DNA from: CAYPEL01 sp036479985
GTDB lineage: Bacteria > Pseudomonadota > Gammaproteobacteria > DSM-19610
Assembly: GCA_965224815.1 (NCBI GenBank)
Contig: CBDDAF010000003.1
Coordinates: 2,170,001-2,234,000 of the forward strand
Direction: 5' to 3'
DNA length: 64,000 nucleotides
The position numbers and the translations under genes were made by a program. Positions 33,558-41,917 of this stretch are shown piece by piece (the first letter of the stretch is position 1; the number at the start of each line of letters is the position of its first letter). The notes beneath the pieces were generated by a model. That model saw only the letters and a program-made list of their open reading frames with translations. It was not told where the DNA came from and did not search any database.

Positions 33558-34057
33558 GCCGTCTTTTTTATCTCCAGTGCAAGGGGTTCTGGTCCGGAAA
33601 GTTTAATATGTTCGCGTTGCTTGAGTGAGATGTTCTGTCCAACCAGGCTGGCTTCGATGGGTAATTCACGACCGCTTCGTTCGACCAATACAGCTAATAA
33701 AATACTCGCTGGTCTTCCATAGTCAAACAATTCATTCATCGCTGCGCGCACCGTGCGGCCGGTATGTAATACATCGTCGACAAGGATAATATGCCGGTCA
33801 TCGACACTGAAGGGTAGCTGAGAGGGTTTGACCTGAGGGTTGATGCCGATGCGGGTAAAATCGTCTCGGTAAAACGAGATATCCAATTCTCCCAAAGGTG
33901 CTTCAAGCGCCATCAGTTTATGCAATTCTCTGGCAATCCAAACGCCGCCGGAATGAATGCCGACCATTAAAGGAGGCTGGCTGTATTGTTCAGTCAGCTG
34001 CTTTAGCTGCTTAGCTAGGCTTGCCAGCAGTGCCTGAATATCAATATTTTGGTTCAC
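33554..34057 (-). CDS. pyrR: PyrR bifunctional pyrimidine regulator / uracil phosphoribosyltransferase
   Basis: The 167-residue PRT-fold protein has the PRPP motif IILVDDVLHTGRT. In Gram-positives PyrR binds pyr mRNA and controls attenuation; in Pseudomonas the homologue also affects pyr expression. No obvious attenuator is seen before it, since the upstream gene ruvX ends directly at its start. The UPRTase activity lets it salvage uracil. It begins the pyrR-pyrB-pyrC'-pyrK segment. Confidence 0.94.
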   Translation of the reverse strand: MNQNIDIQALLASLAKQLKQLTEQYSQPPLMVGIHSGGVWIARELHKLMALEAPLGELDISFYRDDFTRIGINPQVKPSQLPFSVDDRHIILVDDVLHTGRTVRAAMNELFDYGRPASILLAVLVERSGRELPIEASLVGQNISLKQREHIKLSGPEPLALEIKKTA

Positions 34058-34474
34058 TTACCGGGTGCCTTTTTGTTGTAACCAGCTTTCAAGAATAATT
34101 TGTGCTGCAACTGCATCTATTTTGCTGGAAGAATCGCCCTGTTCTTTAAGTAGCGACTCAGCCTGTACTGAACTTAACCGTTCATCAGCACGGTGTACGG
34201 GCAAATTAAAACGGCCTTCCAGTTGCCGGCAAAATCGTTCTGCTGCTAATGTCATCGGTTGTTCGCTGCCGTCCATATGATACGGGATTCCGACGACCAG
34301 TGCGTTCGGTTGCCATTCCTGGATCAGGGTTTCGATAGCTTCCCAATCCGGGGCGCCTTGTTTGGCGGACAGTGTGATCAATGGGTTTGCAGATTGCGTA
34401 ATGGTCTGTCCGGTTGCAACACCAATGCGTTTTTTGCCGAAGTCGAAGCCAAGTAGTGCCTGGTTAGTCTGCAT
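34058..34474 (-). CDS. ruvX: Holliday junction resolvase-like nuclease RuvX (YqgF)
   Basis: The 138-residue RNase H-fold protein has the metal-binding FDFGKKRIGVATG near residues 10-22, the DERLSSVQAESLL segment and the last acidic residue in KIDAVAAQIILE. It processes the 5' end of pre-16S rRNA and is also proposed to resolve Holliday junctions. The stop directly abuts the pyrR start, and yqgE lies 12 bp upstream. The yqgE-ruvX pair is conserved across Proteobacteria. Confidence 0.94.
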   Translation of the reverse strand: MQTNQALLGFDFGKKRIGVATGQTITQSANPLITLSAKQGAPDWEAIETLIQEWQPNALVVGIPYHMDGSEQPMTLAAERFCRQLEGRFNLPVHRADERLSSVQAESLLKEQGDSSSKIDAVAAQIILESWLQQKGTR

Positions 34475-34486
34475 TGCTTTCTATCA

Positions 34487-35050
34487 TCAAGCATGGCCAG
34501 TATCGCTGGACAGTAAATCCAGGTCGATTCCCAGTGAAGCGGCTGCTGCATTCCAACGCTCATCATCGGCAGTGTTGAACAATATTTCCGGATCAGCAGG
34601 TCCGTTTAACCAGGCATTGTCTGCCAGTTCCTGTTCCAGTTGACCTGCACCCCAGCCGGCATAGCCTAGTGCGACCAGGTACGTTTCTGGCCCTGACTCA
34701 CTAGCTAATGCTTTAAGAATATCGTTCGAGGAAGTAATGCCGATCCGGTCGGTTACTTTCAGTGTGGCTTCCCAGTCACCCAATGGATTGTGTAATACAA
34801 ATCCTCGGTTCTGTTGTACTGGCCCACCTAGATGGATAGCTTTTTGGCCGGTATCCGGGCTGGTGTTTTGAAGATTCATCTGTTGCAAAACTTCTGTAAG
34901 CTGCATGTCCAGTGGACGGTTTATAACCAGGCCTAACGCACCTTCTGTATTGTGTTCACAGATATAGGTGACGGTATGAAAAAAATTGGGATCTTCCAGT
35001 GCCGGCATGGCAATCAGGAAATGATTGGTCAGGAATTGCTGCGCTGCCAT
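34487..35050 (-). CDS. yqgE: YqgE/AlgH family protein
   Basis: A 187-residue protein beginning with the family hallmark LTNHFLIAMPALEDPNFFHTV and the motif LGLVINRPL, with the conserved YAGWGAGQLEQEL segment. The family has a flavin-reductase-like fold, and AlgH of Pseudomonas affects alginate production, but a biochemical activity is not established. It is co-transcribed with ruvX. Confidence 0.95.
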   Translation of the reverse strand: MAAQQFLTNHFLIAMPALEDPNFFHTVTYICEHNTEGALGLVINRPLDMQLTEVLQQMNLQNTSPDTGQKAIHLGGPVQQNRGFVLHNPLGDWEATLKVTDRIGITSSNDILKALASESGPETYLVALGYAGWGAGQLEQELADNAWLNGPADPEILFNTADDERWNAAAASLGIDLDLLSSDTGHA

Positions 35051-35092
35051 AGGCGATAGTATCCGGCAGACAGCCGATCAAAACAAGGGGTA

Positions 35093-35938
35093 TTAATGAC
35101 CCTGCAAACGGTTACTACTGGTAAATTCCCAGGTGCGGGTTATGTGCAATATATCGGTTTCTTTGCGAATGTTATCCGGCAGTGGTGCGAAGGGGGCTCC
35201 CAGTCTGACTATGCGCACCGCAGCATCATCAAGCAGCTTGTGGCCGGAAGGCCGGACTACCTTGATTTCCAGTACCTCACCATCCTGATCGATAGCGACA
35301 TCGACTATTAGGCTACCGGATAATTGTCTGCGGCGGGCTTCATCCGGATAGTTCAGGTCACCCACACGTTCCACTTTGCTGACCCAGTCACGCATGTAAC
35401 TGGCATATAGAAATTCTCGAGTGCGTGCCGAAATATATTTTTGTTTGGGTGCATTTGAATAAGCCTTGAGAGACTGATTGATTTCTTCATTCAAGCTGAC
35501 CATCTCCATGCTGCGGTTAATCAATTCTGCCGCACTGGGCACATCGTTTTCAGCAGGTGTTTCGGTCATTTCCGGGCTCTGTAATGTGCTGTCTTCGCGG
35601 GTGATGACCTGGGTTGTTGCCTGTTTTTCACTGGGCGGTGGGGTAGCCATAGACTGGGCGATGGTTTCTTGTTGAGGTTTTACCTTTTCTTCCGTATTAC
35701 CGGAACCATCCTGACTGGCTTCAGCAAGGTAGTCGTATTCTTCCGTAGGTAAATTGCGATTCGGATTAACAATAATAATATCCAGCGTTTGTGTGACCGG
35801 ATTTTGTTCGCTGCGATCCAGTGGGTTAAAGCCTATGCCGAGAATAATCAGGGCATGGAATGCTGTCGCGATCAACAGCATTAGCACTAGCCGGTCGTTG
35901 GTGAATGAGTCGTTGGATGATTTAGATACAGTTTTCAC
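35093..35938 (-). CDS. tonB: TonB-like energy transducer (TonB3 position)
   Basis: The 281-residue protein has a single membrane anchor (about 18-36), a proline/glutamate-rich periplasmic linker, and a C-terminal TonB domain (about 190-275) with YPDEARRRQLSGSLIVDVAID. TonB proteins couple the proton gradient to outer membrane receptors. No ExbB/ExbD genes are nearby. The position between yqgE and gshB is that of Pseudomonas TonB3, which is needed for twitching and pilus assembly rather than iron uptake. A role with the pilus system is therefore a reasonable inference. Confidence 0.88.
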   Translation of the reverse strand: MKTVSKSSNDSFTNDRLVLMLLIATAFHALIILGIGFNPLDRSEQNPVTQTLDIIIVNPNRNLPTEEYDYLAEASQDGSGNTEEKVKPQQETIAQSMATPPPSEKQATTQVITREDSTLQSPEMTETPAENDVPSAAELINRSMEMVSLNEEINQSLKAYSNAPKQKYISARTREFLYASYMRDWVSKVERVGDLNYPDEARRRQLSGSLIVDVAIDQDGEVLEIKVVRPSGHKLLDDAAVRIVRLGAPFAPLPDNIRKETDILHITRTWEFTSSNRLQGH

Positions 35939-35977
35939 GGCAAGCTCTGGCAGGTTTTGAAAAACAGATAGTAAAGA

Positions 35978-37024
35978 TTAACCATTATCTAATAACGGCA
36001 CTGGTTTGTTGATCCTTATTTCCGGTTCAAGATCACTTTCAATTTTCAGCAAATTAGCCATGGCGGGCGTGGTATGCAGAATACCCTTGGCATCAACCAT
36101 TAAAACATAATTAATTTGCATGGCGCGAGCAATAGATTGCCATTGTTTAGGGCCAGCTACAAACAGGGCAGTGGCAGCCGCATCGGCAAGTGCTGGTTTA
36201 TGGGCTAATACCGTCACTGACCGTGCACCGGTTGCTGAGTAGCCGGTTTTAGGATTTATAATGTGATGAATGCGGTTGTCGTCTCGTTCGGTAAAGCGTT
36301 CGTAATCACCCGAGGTGAATAAGCATTGGCCTGATGTTAGTTCTATACTGGCCATAACACCGGTATTGCGCGGGTGACGAATCCCTACTTGCCAGTTGCG
36401 TTCCCCCGGCTGTCCGCTGACACACAGATCACCACCCGCATTAATCAGCGTGTTATGAACACCGTTTTCAGTCAGTGTTTCGATTGCCTTACCCAGAGCA
36501 TAGCCTTTAGCGAAAGCACCGAAATCAAGTTGAACGGCAGCATTGCTACTGGTTACTTCATTGCCATCAATCTTCAATTGTAAGCTGCTGGGAGCCAGTG
36601 CAACCAGTGCTTGAATCCTGGCGGGGTCAGGTGATTGCCATTGGGGGGCATCATTTTGTTGAAATCCCCAAACGCGCAATAATTTACCAATCGCAGGATT
36701 GAACAGGCCCTGGCTTTGTTTTTCAAATTGTTGGGCAAGGCGGATCAATTTAATAATAGACGCTGGAGGCGTTGCAGCTTGATCGGTTGCAATGGCGCTA
36801 TTGAGTTCTTGTAAAGCGCCAGGTTCCCAGGCGTGCCAGCTACGGTGCTGTTGTAGAAACAGGGCTTCGACTGTCTGTGTTGCAGCAATTGCCTGGGTTT
36901 TATTGATACCGTAATAGCTGATATCAATCAGCGTCCCAAAGGCAAAAAATTGTTGGCTGATTACCTGATTTTGTGCCCGGCTACAGCCGTTAATCAGCAG
37001 GGTAAGCAGTACAATCCTGATCAA
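35978..37024 (-). CDS. apbE: FAD:protein FMN transferase (ApbE lipoprotein)
   Basis: The 348-residue protein begins with a short lipoprotein signal (lipobox LINGC at 11-15). The ApbE core contains TLIDISYYG near the N-terminus, the flavin-binding NAGGDLCVSG segment and FAKGYALGKAIE. It attaches FMN to threonine in proteins such as NqrB/NqrC and RnfG. It overlaps gshB by four bases. This gene is an addition to the otherwise conserved gshB-tonB order; no obvious FMN-acceptor protein is visible in the window. Confidence 0.93.
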   Translation of the reverse strand: MIRIVLLTLLINGCSRAQNQVISQQFFAFGTLIDISYYGINKTQAIAATQTVEALFLQQHRSWHAWEPGALQELNSAIATDQAATPPASIIKLIRLAQQFEKQSQGLFNPAIGKLLRVWGFQQNDAPQWQSPDPARIQALVALAPSSLQLKIDGNEVTSSNAAVQLDFGAFAKGYALGKAIETLTENGVHNTLINAGGDLCVSGQPGERNWQVGIRHPRNTGVMASIELTSGQCLFTSGDYERFTERDDNRIHHIINPKTGYSATGARSVTVLAHKPALADAAATALFVAGPKQWQSIARAMQINYVLMVDAKGILHTTPAMANLLKIESDLEPEIRINKPVPLLDNG

Positions 37025-37977
37025 GCGCTGGAATCCAGAATTGTAGAAATACTATTCATCAAGTCGCCTGCAATGTCCAGATTATAGAGTTTGTCTAGTT
37101 CGCGAATACATGTCGGGCTGGTCACATTTATTTCAGTCAGGTAGTCACCAATGACATCAATACCAACGAATAAAAGACCGCGTTTTTTTAGCTCTGGACC
37201 TACCTGTTTACAAATCCAGTGGTCGCGTTCACTGAGTTCGACCCCTTCACCACGGCCGCCAGCGGCCAGGTTGCCACGTGTTTCCCCCTTTGCCGGAATG
37301 CGCGCAAGGGCATAAGGCACTGGTTCACCATTGATCATAAGAATGCGTTTATCGCCGGCAGAAATCTCTGGAATAAAGCGTTGTGCCATCGCCATTTGCT
37401 GGCCGTGATCAGTCAGTGTTTCCAGAATGACGCTGGTATTCGGGTCATCTTCACGGATGCGGAAAATCGAGGCACCACCCATGGCGTCCAGTGGTTTAAG
37501 AATGATGTCTTTTTGGCTGGCTAGAAAATCACGGAAACGTGCGCTTTCCCGGCTTACTAACGTGGGTACGCAGCAGTCCGGAAACCAGGCGGTAAACAGT
37601 TTTTCGTTGCAATCTCGTAATGACGAGGGGCGGTTTACAACCAGCAGGCCTTGTTGTTCGGCACGCTCCAATAGATAGGTGGTGTAAAGAAATTCCATGT
37701 TCATGGGGGGGTCTTTACGCATCAGTACCACGTCCAGATCAGCCAGACGGATATCCTCCGCAATAGATAGCTCAAACCACCCGTCAGCATGATCCTGGAC
37801 TTGCAGGCTGCGCACCGATGCCCGGCTTTCTCCATCCTGGAGGTATAAATCCTCCTGTTGCATATAAAACAGTTGCCAGCCGCGTGCCTGAGCTGCCAGC
37901 AGCATGGCGAAGCTACTGTCCTTGTGGATTTTGATGGAACCGATTGGATCCATAACGATGCCGAGAGAGATGCTCAT
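37021..37977 (-). CDS. gshB: Glutathione synthetase
   Basis: The 318-residue ATP-grasp enzyme adds glycine to gamma-glutamylcysteine. It begins with LGIVMDPIGSIKIHKDSSFAML, as in the E. coli enzyme. The conserved ILKPLDAMGGASIFR, the GDKRILMINGEPVPYALARIP loop and the C-terminal INVTSPTCIREL are all present. It is first in the long leftward run gshB-apbE-tonB-yqgE-ruvX-pyrRBC'K and divergent from pilG. Confidence 0.97.
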   Translation of the reverse strand: MSISLGIVMDPIGSIKIHKDSSFAMLLAAQARGWQLFYMQQEDLYLQDGESRASVRSLQVQDHADGWFELSIAEDIRLADLDVVLMRKDPPMNMEFLYTTYLLERAEQQGLLVVNRPSSLRDCNEKLFTAWFPDCCVPTLVSRESARFRDFLASQKDIILKPLDAMGGASIFRIREDDPNTSVILETLTDHGQQMAMAQRFIPEISAGDKRILMINGEPVPYALARIPAKGETRGNLAAGGRGEGVELSERDHWICKQVGPELKKRGLLFVGIDVIGDYLTEINVTSPTCIRELDKLYNLDIAGDLMNSISTILDSSA

Positions 37978-38179
37978 GATTATTCCCTGATCCCCAGACT
38001 TGGGGCGTTGATCTGCATAAAGTTTACCGAATTACGGACGATAGAACCGGGTAGCTACAACTATACCGCATTTTATATGGCGAAACGGGCGCTTGGAGTT
38101 AATCAGCAGGTCATTAAAAACGGCCACTGACAGCTTTCAAGCTAAGCAGGTTTAATCGATCGGGTCAGGTACGTACCAG

Positions 38180-38641
38180 ATGCAAACTATTGTTGAAACT
38201 GAAGAATCTAAAGAGCTTGAACTCCAGTCCCTGGAGGCTGAGAGCGTTGACACTGCTGAAGTGGCTTTGTCATCAGTCAAGGTTATGGTCATTGATGACA
38301 GCAAAACTATACGGCGTACTGCTGAGAGCCTGTTGAAGAAAGAGGGTTGTCAGGTGGTAACGGCGACGGATGGTTTTGAAGCGTTGGCTAAAATAGCAGA
38401 CGAGAAACCGGACATTATTTTTGTCGACATCATGATGCCACGTCTAGACGGCTATCAGACTTGCGCGTTGATTAAAAATAATCAGGCTTTCAAGCAAACG
38501 CCGGTGGTGATGCTGTCGAGCAAGGATGGCTTGTTTGATCGTGCACGAGGCCGAATCGTGGGCTCAGATCAATATGTGACCAAGCCTTTTACCAAAGACC
38601 AGTTGCTGGGTGCTATTCGGGAACACGTGCGCACAGCTTGA
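38180..38641 (+). CDS. pilG: Twitching motility response regulator PilG
   Basis: The 153-residue protein is a single receiver domain (from about residue 34) preceded by an acidic 33-residue tail longer than in Pseudomonas. The phosphorylated aspartate is Asp83 in FVDIMMPRLDG; Asp39-Asp40 and the lysine in TKPFTK complete the site. In Pseudomonas PilG is phosphorylated by ChpA and promotes pilus extension and cAMP signalling. It is the first gene of the Pil-Chp cluster. Confidence 0.95.
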   Translation: MQTIVETEESKELELQSLEAESVDTAEVALSSVKVMVIDDSKTIRRTAESLLKKEGCQVVTATDGFEALAKIADEKPDIIFVDIMMPRLDGYQTCALIKNNQAFKQTPVVMLSSKDGLFDRARGRIVGSDQYVTKPFTKDQLLGAIREHVRTA

Positions 38642-38728
38642 TACAGAGCTGAAGATTTACGGAGTAATAATCTTACACCGCAGAGTCATCAGCTGATACG
38701 GAGATGTATTTCTCCCAGGGGACGGAAC

Positions 38729-39094
38729 ATGACGCAGATATTAATTATTGATGACTCACCTACTGAGACGCATATTCTCAAAGGTATTCTGGAGAAGCAC
38801 GGTTTCCAGACTGATACGGCTGAAAATGGTTCAGAAGGTGTAGAGCGCGCAAAGGCAATACAGCCTGATCTTATTCTGATGGACGTGGTCATGCCCGGTC
38901 TCAATGGTTTTCAGGCTACGCGGCAGTTAAACCGGGATCCGGATACTACTAATATCCCAGTCATTATAGTGACAACCAAAGATCAGGAAACGGATCGGGT
39001 TTGGGGTATGCGGCAAGGGGCTAAAGATTTTGTCACCAAGCCGGTTGCCGAAAATATTTTGATGGATAAAGTAAAAACTGCCTTGGCAGGTTAA
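38729..39094 (+). CDS. pilH: Twitching motility response regulator PilH
   Basis: A 121-residue stand-alone receiver with Asp52 as acceptor (LMDVVMPGLNG), the acidic pair in IDDSPTE and the lysine in VTKPVAE. In Pseudomonas PilH competes with PilG for phosphate from ChpA and favours retraction. It lies 87 bp after pilG and 18 bp before pilI. Confidence 0.95.
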   Translation: MTQILIIDDSPTETHILKGILEKHGFQTDTAENGSEGVERAKAIQPDLILMDVVMPGLNGFQATRQLNRDPDTTNIPVIIVTTKDQETDRVWGMRQGAKDFVTKPVAENILMDKVKTALAG

Positions 39095-39112
39095 AACAGG
39101 GAATTCAATACT

Positions 39113-39658
39113 ATGTCTAAACCTGCGAAGCAGGAGCCGCTGAAGTGGCTTGCCCATGTGGAATCGATGTGTGTCAAGCATGCGCACGGATTACCACAAC
39201 AAAAAATTACTGAAAAGGAATGGGTTGGCATTGGGTTCCGGATTGGAGATGTCCAGTTAGTCTCATCACTGGGTGAGATAGTTGAAATTTTAACGCCTCC
39301 TGAGCTTTCTGAAGTGCCTCGTACTAAACACTGGGTTTGGGGCGTTGCAAATGTGCGTGGCAATTTGCTGCCGGTCATGGATTTGCAAGGATATTTAAAA
39401 GATATACCGAGCAAGATTACCCGCAACAGCCGGATCTTGGTGGTTAATGATAATGGTGTTTATTCAGGTTTGGTGGTTGATGCCGTGCTGGGTTTGCAGC
39501 ATTTCAAGAAAGAATTTCGTTGTAAAGAATTACCAGGTGATGACAAACAGATGCAAGGTTACATGACGCATAGTTTCAAGATGGGTAGTGAACATTGGGG
39601 TGTTTTCAACATGCACAAGTTGATACATACCCCGCAATTTATCGAGGCGGCAGTTTAA
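39113..39658 (+). CDS. pilI: CheW-like coupling protein PilI
   Basis: The 181-residue protein contains a CheW domain (about 40-175) with WVGIGFRIGDVQLV at its start and the WVWGVANVRGNLLPVMDLQGYL segment typical of PilI. It links the receptor PilJ to the kinase ChpA at the membrane. Spacing to pilH (18 bp) and pilJ (59 bp) supports one transcript. Confidence 0.94.
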   Translation: MSKPAKQEPLKWLAHVESMCVKHAHGLPQQKITEKEWVGIGFRIGDVQLVSSLGEIVEILTPPELSEVPRTKHWVWGVANVRGNLLPVMDLQGYLKDIPSKITRNSRILVVNDNGVYSGLVVDAVLGLQHFKKEFRCKELPGDDKQMQGYMTHSFKMGSEHWGVFNMHKLIHTPQFIEAAV

Positions 39659-39717
39659 TTTGGATAAGCCTTTTTCAGTTAATTGGGAAGATCAGGTACG
39701 AGGTTAGGAGATAGGAA

Positions 39718-41733
39718 ATGAGCGCAGAAAATCAACCCCACGCAAAGGTGGGTTCAGGCAAGACAACCCTGGTTATGGTAGGGCTGGTGGCATCATTTGT
39801 CGCCATGGCTGGTGTGTTCTGGTACACAGGACAACAAACTGCTTATGACAATGAATACGTTGCCTATGCAGGTGAGCAACAGGTGTTATCGCAACGTATT
39901 GCCAAACATGCGTTGCAGGTATCCACTGGTATGCAATCAGGGTTTGATGAATTGACTGTTTCTCGTAACAGATTCAGGCAAACGCTGGGCTTCGAAAAAA
40001 ATGGTAACGAAGAGACTGGCTTGCCACCTACGGGTGAGGCCGTTGCTGCTGAGTTGAATCAGCTCGACACGGCATGGAATAAATTCCAGGAGAGTGTCGA
40101 ATTTGTTATCGGCGGAACCGAGACTGTTGTAGCAACGTCTACTATTGGTCAGACCGTGAATGATGTCATACCCAAACTGCAGGCATACGACGAAGAGATT
40201 GTCGACATCCTGCTGGAAAATAGTGCGACTCGTGACAAAGTGGCTGTGGCAACGCGCCAGCTAATGCTCAGTCAACGCATTGTGAATAATATGAATAATG
40301 CTTTGAACGGCCATCAAGTCGATTTGGCTATTGAGCGATTCTCTGAAGATGTTGAAGAATACGGAACAGTGCTGGAAGGCATGGTGCAGGGTAATGAAAC
40401 TGCCAGGCAGGTCAATAATGCTGATGTTCAGGCAAAACTGTTTGAAACTTCCATGTTGTTCAAGACGGTTGCAGATAATATAGAAGAGCTACTGGATCTA
40501 TCTGATGGTTTACAGGAAATCCAAACTGCCGCTCGGGAGATTGCTGCACAGAGTGATACGCTCTTTTCTAGCTCGCAGAGCCTACAGAATGCGTATGTAG
40601 CTGCAGCCGACCAGCGCGCTATAAAACCTGAAATGGCTTATGTATTTGCCGGTATTGCTGCGCTGCTGCTGTTGATTCTCAGTAAGCAGGTTTTCAGTGA
40701 CCAGGAAAAACGCCGTCAAATTGTAGAGCAGGAAAATTCAGCTAACCAGGATGCTATTCTGCGGTTGCTCGATGAAATGGGTAATCTGGCTGACGGTGAC
40801 TTGAGTACGCATGCAACTGTTACCGAAGATTTTACGGGTGCCATTGCTGACTCGGTCAACTTCACTATCGATGCTTTGCGCGAAATGGTAACGACCATCA
40901 ACACGACGTCCGGCCATGTATCTTCCGCTGCCAGGCAAACCCAGGAAACTGCCCGTCATCTGACCGAGGCAAGTGAGCACCAGACTAAAGAAATCACCAC
41001 CGCCACCAATTCTATCAATGATATGGCACAAGCTATCGATAATGTGTCGAAAGATGCAGCAGAAACGGCAAGCATGGCGAGAAAATCGGTGGATATCGCG
41101 AAGAATGGCGGTGAAACGGTGACTCGTAGTATTGATGGAATGGATCGTATTCGTGAAACCATCCAGGAAACTTCAAAACGTATCAAACGTCTGGGTGAAA
41201 GCTCACAGGAAATCGGTGACATCGTTGAGTTGATTAACGACATCGCAGAGCAGACCAATATTCTGGCTTTGAATGCAGCCATCCAGGCAGCCATGGCGGG
41301 TGAAGCCGGGCGTGGTTTTGCGGTGGTTGCCGACGAAGTTCAGCGCCTCGCTGAACGTTCCGGTAATGCAACCAAACAGATCGAAGGACTGGTTAAAGCC
41401 ATCCAGGCCGATACCAGTGAAGCGGTTATCTCCATGGAACAAAGTACCGCAGGTGTGGTTAACGGTGCACGTTTGGCGGAGGATGCGGGTAAGGCGCTTG
41501 ATGACATCATGAGTGTGTCAGAAAATCTGGCTGGACAGGTTCAGAATATTTCTGGTTCTGCGCAGAAACAATCATCCTCAGCAACCAGAGTGTCTGAAAC
41601 CATGCACGTTATTCAGGAAATCACCACGCAAACTTCCGAAGGTACCAAGGAAGTGGATAGCGCTATCGGTAACCTGACTAGCCTGGCTTCTGAAATGGGT
41701 CAGTCTGTAGCTGGCTTTAAGCTGCCTGAGTAA
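39718..41733 (+). CDS. pilJ: Type IV pilus methyl-accepting chemotaxis protein PilJ
   Basis: The 671-residue receptor has a membrane helix at about 17-36 and a periplasmic part with two PilJ modules; the motif GEQQVLSQRIAKHALQ is repeated in part later as ATRQLMLSQRIVNNM. A second helix lies at about 306-322, followed by HAMP-like and signalling regions. The hairpin tip contains NILALNAAIQAAMAGEAGRGFAVVADE. It senses pilus or surface contact in Pseudomonas. Downstream, where pilK encodes the methyltransferase elsewhere, there is only a 184 bp gap. Confidence 0.95.
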   Translation: MSAENQPHAKVGSGKTTLVMVGLVASFVAMAGVFWYTGQQTAYDNEYVAYAGEQQVLSQRIAKHALQVSTGMQSGFDELTVSRNRFRQTLGFEKNGNEETGLPPTGEAVAAELNQLDTAWNKFQESVEFVIGGTETVVATSTIGQTVNDVIPKLQAYDEEIVDILLENSATRDKVAVATRQLMLSQRIVNNMNNALNGHQVDLAIERFSEDVEEYGTVLEGMVQGNETARQVNNADVQAKLFETSMLFKTVADNIEELLDLSDGLQEIQTAAREIAAQSDTLFSSSQSLQNAYVAAADQRAIKPEMAYVFAGIAALLLLILSKQVFSDQEKRRQIVEQENSANQDAILRLLDEMGNLADGDLSTHATVTEDFTGAIADSVNFTIDALREMVTTINTTSGHVSSAARQTQETARHLTEASEHQTKEITTATNSINDMAQAIDNVSKDAAETASMARKSVDIAKNGGETVTRSIDGMDRIRETIQETSKRIKRLGESSQEIGDIVELINDIAEQTNILALNAAIQAAMAGEAGRGFAVVADEVQRLAERSGNATKQIEGLVKAIQADTSEAVISMEQSTAGVVNGARLAEDAGKALDDIMSVSENLAGQVQNISGSAQKQSSSATRVSETMHVIQEITTQTSEGTKEVDSAIGNLTSLASEMGQSVAGFKLPE

Positions 41734-41825
41734 GCCCGGCAGTTTAATCGCCTGACTTTTTGCCAGGTGTTTTAACCGCAGGGTTTGTGTGAAAGCAGCA
41801 CACATGGCTTGTTTTAAATAGTTAT

Positions 41826-41853
41826 TGGCTGATACCTGAAACGGTATCAGCCA
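41826..41853 (+). other. Strong RNA hairpin between pilJ and chpA
   Basis: TGGCTGATACC and GGTATCAGCCA form a perfect 11 bp stem around a six-base loop. No T-run follows, so it is not a classical terminator. It could stabilise or separate the pilJ and chpA messages. It lies where pilK is found in relatives. Confidence 0.55.
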
Positions 41854-41917
41854 TATAGAAGATGTAAGTACCTGTAGTGCATAAACGTGCAGGTTGACAG
41901 GTAAACAAGGAATTGGA

